Below, in pieces: positions 1 to 3,772 of a DNA stretch of 6,221 bases (within the stretch, counting starts at the first letter, position 1; every line of letters begins with the position of its first letter). The notes under the pieces are model-generated. The model saw nothing but the letters and a program-made list of their open reading frames with translations. It did no database searches and was not told where the DNA came from. The stretch lies in the NCBI GenBank assembly GCA_027034965.1, contig JALVWL010000238.1:1-6221 (forward strand), given 5' to 3'. This stretch comes from Candidatus Omnitrophota bacterium. GTDB taxonomy: Bacteria; Omnitrophota; Gorgyraeia; S143-82. The translations under genes were made by a program, and so were the position numbers.

Positions 1-35
1 TGGCAGTAGATTGAGATTGGATTAGGGGGCAGGAG

Positions 36-1604
36 ATGAAGGTATTACCCTATGGAAGATCGCGAAGGCTTGGCCAGATAGCGGCAGTGATACTTGTGGC
101 CCTGACTGTATTTCTGTTTTTTGCGGCGGTTGGTGTCCACTATGCCCAGAAGCAGATCATAAAGACAAAGGCTCGGATAGCTGCTGATGCAGGAGCATTG
201 TATCTTGGATCTATTATCGGCAGTTATGCCCACTATCTCTCCAAGATGGCAGTAAAAGGGCAGTGTAGGAAGAAGAAGAGAAGGTGGGGGATATTGGCCT
301 GGGCAGTTGCCATTGTTGTGGCTGTTGTTACATATGGGGCTGGGGCCCATATTAGCGCCGCCATCATAGCAGCAGCCTCTACCGGGAGTTTTGCCTTAAA
401 TGAAGCACAGGTCTCGAAGGCTGTGAGTCAGCTAAACAAACAATTCAAAAAACTCTCCAGTCTGGATGTAAAGCGTTCCCTAAAGTGGCAGACAATAAGC
501 TATGTCCTGCCTATGGTTGTGGAGGACCCAGGGGCTATGGAGAAGTTGAATGAGAATATAGAGCGGATAGTTAACGAGGCTGAGAATGGGAGTGGAAGTT
601 CCTCGAGTAGTAAGGGCTATTTAGCAGAGAAACAGGCCGTTGAGAAAGATCTGCAGGAGTTCTGGAGAAATGAGATAAATCCATCGCTTAGACCCCTTAG
701 AAACAGAATGCCTTTGTTTGATTCCATTAGAAAGTTAGATGGTAATGTGCCAACCCCTTTTATTACAAATAACTGGCCAATTATCGATGAATGCTCTGTC
801 GTTGACAGTGATGGTTTTTGTGTTGATACTAATCCAGTTTTTTATAGTGATCTAGACTATGTAAATCAAGTTCTTGAAGGCACAATAACTGGTGGGGAGG
901 GTCTAATAGATATCGTGAATAAAGGAATGTCTGGAGGAGAGGATGCCATATCGGCCTGGGATCTGGTATATAATGAGGAGTGTAGAAAGGAAGGGGTAGA
1001 TTGTGATGATTTGTATGATATTCCCAAGCAGCTGGAGGATGTAAAGGAGGCATTAGGGAATCTACAGAGGCAGATAGGAAGAATTTCTGAGATAAATGGC
1101 CTGGCTATATGCGATACGGGATGTACTGGAATAGAGATTCCCTATACAGGTAATCCAATAAGGACAATGGATGAGATACTAGGGCATATAAAGGCAGGAG
1201 ATGATATCTATATGACAGAATCAGATTTTAATGATTTTAAGCAGGGGTATATCGATGCCTTGGGAGAGCTTATAAAGAGTGCAGATGAGATTAAACATAA
1301 GATTTTGAACAACTCTGATTTTGCAGACAGAATAGAAGCACTTTATGAAGAGCCAGATGAGGACTTTTTCTCCTATGCCTGGGAGGACAAACTTGGCCGG
1401 CATCATTCAGTTGAGATTCACGTTAGTTTCAAAATGCCTAAAATAAAGGTCAAGAAGAGATTAACCAGTGTGACCATAAAGGTAAAACGCTGTTCACAGG
1501 ATGTAAAGGTTACAGTGGTTAGAAATGGATATCGATTTACGAGCAAGATGCATTATAGGGCGACAAGACCAGTGGATGACAAAAACTACTGGTATCTGCA
1601 TTAG
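36..1604 (+). CDS. TadG-like Flp pilus-assembly protein with a large extracytoplasmic domain
   Basis: This 522-residue protein starts like the TadE/TadG-like family of Tad pilus accessory proteins. It has a short basic N-terminus with an RRLGQ motif (residues 10-14), a transmembrane helix (about 14-36) and then KARIAADAGALYLGS (45-59), which resembles the family signature LQxAADAAALAGA. TadG-type proteins are membrane-anchored envelope components of the Tad pilus. Position +5 after G13 is Val, not Glu, so it is not an evident prepilin peptidase substrate. Unusually, a basic stretch (77-83) is followed by a second long hydrophobic segment (about 84-115). The rest is probably outside the cytoplasm: a Gly/Ser linker (185-194), helical or coiled-coil-like stretches (about 195-215 and 330-350), cysteines at 253, 262, 316, 323, 359, 363 and 486, and a basic beta-rich C-terminus (about 457-510). 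The ATG follows AGGGGG and AGGAG. The gene ends 8 bases before the pilin gene. The N-terminal family match is good; the role of the large domain is unknown. Confidence 0.72.
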   Translation: MKVLPYGRSRRLGQIAAVILVALTVFLFFAAVGVHYAQKQIIKTKARIAADAGALYLGSIIGSYAHYLSKMAVKGQCRKKKRRWGILAWAVAIVVAVVTYGAGAHISAAIIAAASTGSFALNEAQVSKAVSQLNKQFKKLSSLDVKRSLKWQTISYVLPMVVEDPGAMEKLNENIERIVNEAENGSGSSSSSKGYLAEKQAVEKDLQEFWRNEINPSLRPLRNRMPLFDSIRKLDGNVPTPFITNNWPIIDECSVVDSDGFCVDTNPVFYSDLDYVNQVLEGTITGGEGLIDIVNKGMSGGEDAISAWDLVYNEECRKEGVDCDDLYDIPKQLEDVKEALGNLQRQIGRISEINGLAICDTGCTGIEIPYTGNPIRTMDEILGHIKAGDDIYMTESDFNDFKQGYIDALGELIKSADEIKHKILNNSDFADRIEALYEEPDEDFFSYAWEDKLGRHHSVEIHVSFKMPKIKVKKRLTSVTIKVKRCSQDVKVTVVRNGYRFTSKMHYRATRPVDDKNYWYLH

Positions 1605-1610
1605 GAGAGG
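1603..1610 (+). promoter_or_regulatory. Ribosome binding site of the pilin gene, overlapping the upstream stop
   Basis: AGGAGAGG begins inside the TAG stop of the TadG-like gene and lies just upstream of the pilin ATG at 1613. The overlap fits close translational coupling of the two genes and a high initiation rate, as expected for a structural pilin. Confidence 0.75.
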
Positions 1611-1612
1611 TT

Positions 1613-1828
1613 ATGTTTGGTAGTGAAAGGCAGGGTTTTAGTACGGTTGAATATATCGTCTTATTTATAGTACTTGCGGTCAGTTTTATGACAATGGCAA
1701 AGGTCTTTAAGATGTTTCTTATGCACAGACAGAGGACTTCAATAGAGTCGGTTTGGGGTTATATTAATGCAGCGGATAGTAATAATATAACGATAAATAG
1801 AAGAGGCGGCGGCCTGCGGATAAAATGA
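1613..1828 (+). CDS. flp: Flp-type (type IVb) prepilin
   Basis: This 71-residue protein has the class IV prepilin layout. An 8-residue leader ending in Gly8 is followed by F9-S-T-V-E13-Y14, giving Glu at +5 and Tyr at +6 of the mature protein. The Glu-Tyr pair is typical of Flp pilins. A hydrophobic helix (about 14-36) comes next, with a short polar C-terminus ending in a GGG stretch and two basic residues. Cleavage by a TadV-type prepilin peptidase after Gly8 would leave 63 residues, close to the size of known Flp pilins. It sits between the TadG-like gene and tadB, with a strong ribosome binding site, which supports a Tad role. A small TadE-like pseudopilin is the alternative, because only one such gene is visible here and the main Flp may be encoded elsewhere. 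Confidence 0.8.
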   Translation: MFGSERQGFSTVEYIVLFIVLAVSFMTMAKVFKMFLMHRQRTSIESVWGYINAADSNNITINRRGGGLRIK

Positions 1829-1829
1829 T

Positions 1830-1835
1830 AAGGGG
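1830..1835 (+). promoter_or_regulatory. Ribosome binding site fixing the tadB start
   Basis: AAGGGG lies 6 bases before the ATG at 1842. An in-frame TTG at 1836 abuts the motif directly and has no usable spacing, so the ATG two codons later is the better start. Confidence 0.7.
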
Positions 1836-1841
1836 TTGGCA

Positions 1842-2696
1842 ATGGAGTTTATCTTGTGGCTTGGGTTGTTGATAATAGCGGTGTCTATTGGATTAGTGGC
1901 CTGGCAGCTTTCTCCGCAGTTATCCCGTAAATATTCTGAGATAAAGGATAGACAGATAGAAAAGACAGCCAGTGCGTTTGAAGAGATGCTGATGCCGATC
2001 AAGCCCAAATATCTGACTATGCTATACATCGGTTCTATATTGGGCGCAGGGGCAATTGCCTATATATTGTTTGAAAGTGTGTTCTTTGCCATTCTAGGGG
2101 CTATGGTAGGTCCTATTTTACCTTTTTTCCTAGTAAGGATTCTGGGTGAAATGAGACGAAAAAAATTCGCAGAACAGCTGGTGGACACACTGAATTTACT
2201 GTCTTCTTCCCTGAAGGCCGGTCTGACCCTGTCTCAGGCCCTTGAAGTAATTGTCGAAGAGATGCCATCTCCTACAAAAGAGGAGTTTATGTTGATATTG
2301 CAGCAGATAAAAATGGGCCTTACACTGGAGGAGGCCTTGGGTGCCTTGCGTAGACGAATGAAGAATGAGGATCTGGACCTGGTGGTGATTTCTGTGCTCG
2401 TCGCAAGAGAGACGGGTGGTAATATTACCGAGATATTCAATAATCTTGCCCTTATGATTCGTGAGAAGAAGAAATTGATGAGAAAGGTCCACGTGCTTAC
2501 TGCCCAGGCGAGGCTGCAAGGGATGATAATTAGTGCTATGCCAGTGCTTTTTGTCCCATTTGTTTTAAGTCAGAATCCCCATCACTTTGACATATTCTTT
2601 AAAGATGAAACAGGACAGATGCTTTTGGTCGCAGCGGTTGTACTTCAGATACTAGGGTTATTTATGATGAGACGCTTTAGTAAAATAGAGGTGTAG
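1842..2696 (+). CDS. tadB: TadB, Tad pilus inner-membrane platform protein
   Basis: This 284-residue integral membrane protein is of the GspF/TadB family. It has an N-terminal helix (about 3-22), a cytoplasmic stretch (23-56), two hydrophobic segments (about 58-100), a cytoplasmic T2SSF domain (about 110-225) and C-terminal membrane segments (about 226-243 and 258-276). The T2SSF domain shows the usual family pattern: LVDTLNLLSSSLKAGLTLSQAL (starting at residue 113), then an acidic region with GLTLEEALGALRRR, then ARETGGNITEIFNNLA with the conserved TGG(N). TadB and TadC form the platform that couples the TadA ATPase to Flp pilin assembly in the inner membrane. Length and topology are normal for TadB. 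It starts 13 bases after the pilin gene and ends 20 bases before tadC. The start is ATG 1842, set by the AAGGGG motif, and not the TTG two codons upstream. Confidence 0.93.
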   Translation: MEFILWLGLLIIAVSIGLVAWQLSPQLSRKYSEIKDRQIEKTASAFEEMLMPIKPKYLTMLYIGSILGAGAIAYILFESVFFAILGAMVGPILPFFLVRILGEMRRKKFAEQLVDTLNLLSSSLKAGLTLSQALEVIVEEMPSPTKEEFMLILQQIKMGLTLEEALGALRRRMKNEDLDLVVISVLVARETGGNITEIFNNLALMIREKKKLMRKVHVLTAQARLQGMIISAMPVLFVPFVLSQNPHHFDIFFKDETGQMLLVAAVVLQILGLFMMRRFSKIEV

Positions 2697-2716
2697 GTAG
2701 GGAGAGGAAGGTCAAA

Positions 2717-3628
2717 ATGATATATCTTATAACAATAACCGTATTTGTATTTATCGCCAGTATGGTCTACTATTATTACAATACAAAAGTAAGATATAGT
2801 GAATTAAAACACAGGTTTGAAGGTTGGTCTGAGGATACGGTGGCTGTTCCTCAGAAGAGGAAGAAGAGTAGCGGAGCCTTGATCAAGGTTCTGTTGCCTC
2901 TATTACGTGTTCTTGGCCCTTTGAATGACCTTATCCCCCTTGGTTTTCTGAAGCGCAGGATAAGCAGGAGCCTTATAGCTGGAAATGTGCCTATGACAGT
3001 CAATGATTTCCTTGCACTGAAAGAATTATCCGCTGTATTAGCAGTAGGGCTGTATATTATCGTTACTGATAAAATGCCTGATCTCGAAACAGGTCTTATC
3101 ACAGCAGGAGTAGGCTTTTTTGTGCCAGATATCCTATTGAAAGGGCATATAGATCGTAGGAAGAAGGAGATAGCCAAGGACTTACCTAACGTTATAGATC
3201 TCTTGAAGTTGTGCGTTGAGGCAGGGATGGATTTTATGCTGGCGGTAAAACGTGTGGTAAGGGACTATAAACCCTGTGCTGTAACTGAGGAGCTGACTAA
3301 TGTATGGCGGCAGATACAAATGGGCCGTTCCCGTGCCGAGGCCTTAAAACACTTTGCCTGGCGAGTAGATATGCCAGAGGTCTCTTCTTTTGTAAGGGCA
3401 CTGATACAGGGAGATAAGATGGGTACGCCAATAGGGGATATACTTAAGGTCCAGGCAGATGAGATGCGTATGTATAGGATTTTGAAGGCAGAGGAAGAGG
3501 CAATGAAGGCCCCAGTAAAGATGCTCTTACCGTTGCTTTTTTTCATTATGCCTGTTATACTTATAGTGGTAGCAGGACCGATACTGCTACAGTTTATAAG
3601 AGGAGATATATTTAAGGGGTTTCAGTAA
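2717..3628 (+). CDS. tadC: TadC, Tad pilus inner-membrane platform protein
   Basis: This 303-residue membrane protein is of the same T2SSF superfamily as TadB and is the expected partner gene. It has an N-terminal helix (about 2-20), a basic cytoplasmic stretch (24-52), hydrophobic segments (about 100-117 and 125-141), a cytoplasmic T2SSF domain (about 150-262) and a strong C-terminal membrane segment (about 267-293). The T2SSF core contains DLPNVIDLLKLCVEAGMDF (starting at 155), the TadC form of the repeated helical hairpin, and later FVRALIQGDKMGTPIGDIL, the usual Q-x-x-x-x-G-x-P motif region. AEEEAMKAPVKMLLPLLFFI (258-277) is the typical TadC helix entry. The ribosome binding site AGGAAGG precedes the ATG. 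It ends 42 bases before the next gene, with no terminator hairpin seen. Its role with TadB is pilin extrusion or retraction at the inner membrane. Confidence 0.92.
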   Translation: MIYLITITVFVFIASMVYYYYNTKVRYSELKHRFEGWSEDTVAVPQKRKKSSGALIKVLLPLLRVLGPLNDLIPLGFLKRRISRSLIAGNVPMTVNDFLALKELSAVLAVGLYIIVTDKMPDLETGLITAGVGFFVPDILLKGHIDRRKKEIAKDLPNVIDLLKLCVEAGMDFMLAVKRVVRDYKPCAVTEELTNVWRQIQMGRSRAEALKHFAWRVDMPEVSSFVRALIQGDKMGTPIGDILKVQADEMRMYRILKAEEEAMKAPVKMLLPLLFFIMPVILIVVAGPILLQFIRGDIFKGFQ

Positions 3629-3670
3629 AGATTGTAGGCTGCGGCTTATATGATATAGTGAAAGAAAGTG

Positions 3671-3772
3671 ATGCAGAGAAGGAGACAGGTGTTGCAGAGA
3701 AAGGTTTTTTTTGGTCCATTTTTATGTATTTTAATAACTATTTTATTTATGTTTGAAAATCTTTCCTGGGCA
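3671..3772 (+). other. Signal peptide of the C39-like protein
   Basis: Residues 1-34 show a basic start (Arg3-5, Arg10, Lys11), a hydrophobic core (about 12-28) and a polar end with S-W-A at 32-34, followed by YGYG. This fits Sec export with signal peptidase I cleavage after Ala34. There is no lipobox: the only Cys (19) lies inside the hydrophobic core without a lipobox context. If translation begins at 3689 or 3692 the signal peptide shortens to about 28 residues and stays intact. Confidence 0.7.

Noticed and set aside
1..35. End of an upstream gene
   Set aside because: All three forward frames have stops (7-9, 12-14, 23-25), so a gene may end here, but at most a few codons are visible and nothing can be assigned.
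45..350. Minus-strand frames across the tad genes (for example 45-350, 829-1053, 2196-2519, 2851-3177)
   Set aside because: They are antisense shadows of well-supported + strand genes with no motifs or ribosome binding sites of their own.
1805..1828. GGG near the pilin C-terminus as a double-glycine cleavage site for the neighbouring C39 enzyme
   Set aside because: C39 leaders have a hydrophobic residue at -4 and others at -7 and -12; here Arg residues precede the glycines, and the site is at the wrong end of the protein.
3629..3670. Possible terminator between tadC and the C39-like gene (AGGCTGCGGCTT)
   Set aside because: The two halves are direct-like, not complementary, and no T-run follows, so no Rho-independent terminator is supported.
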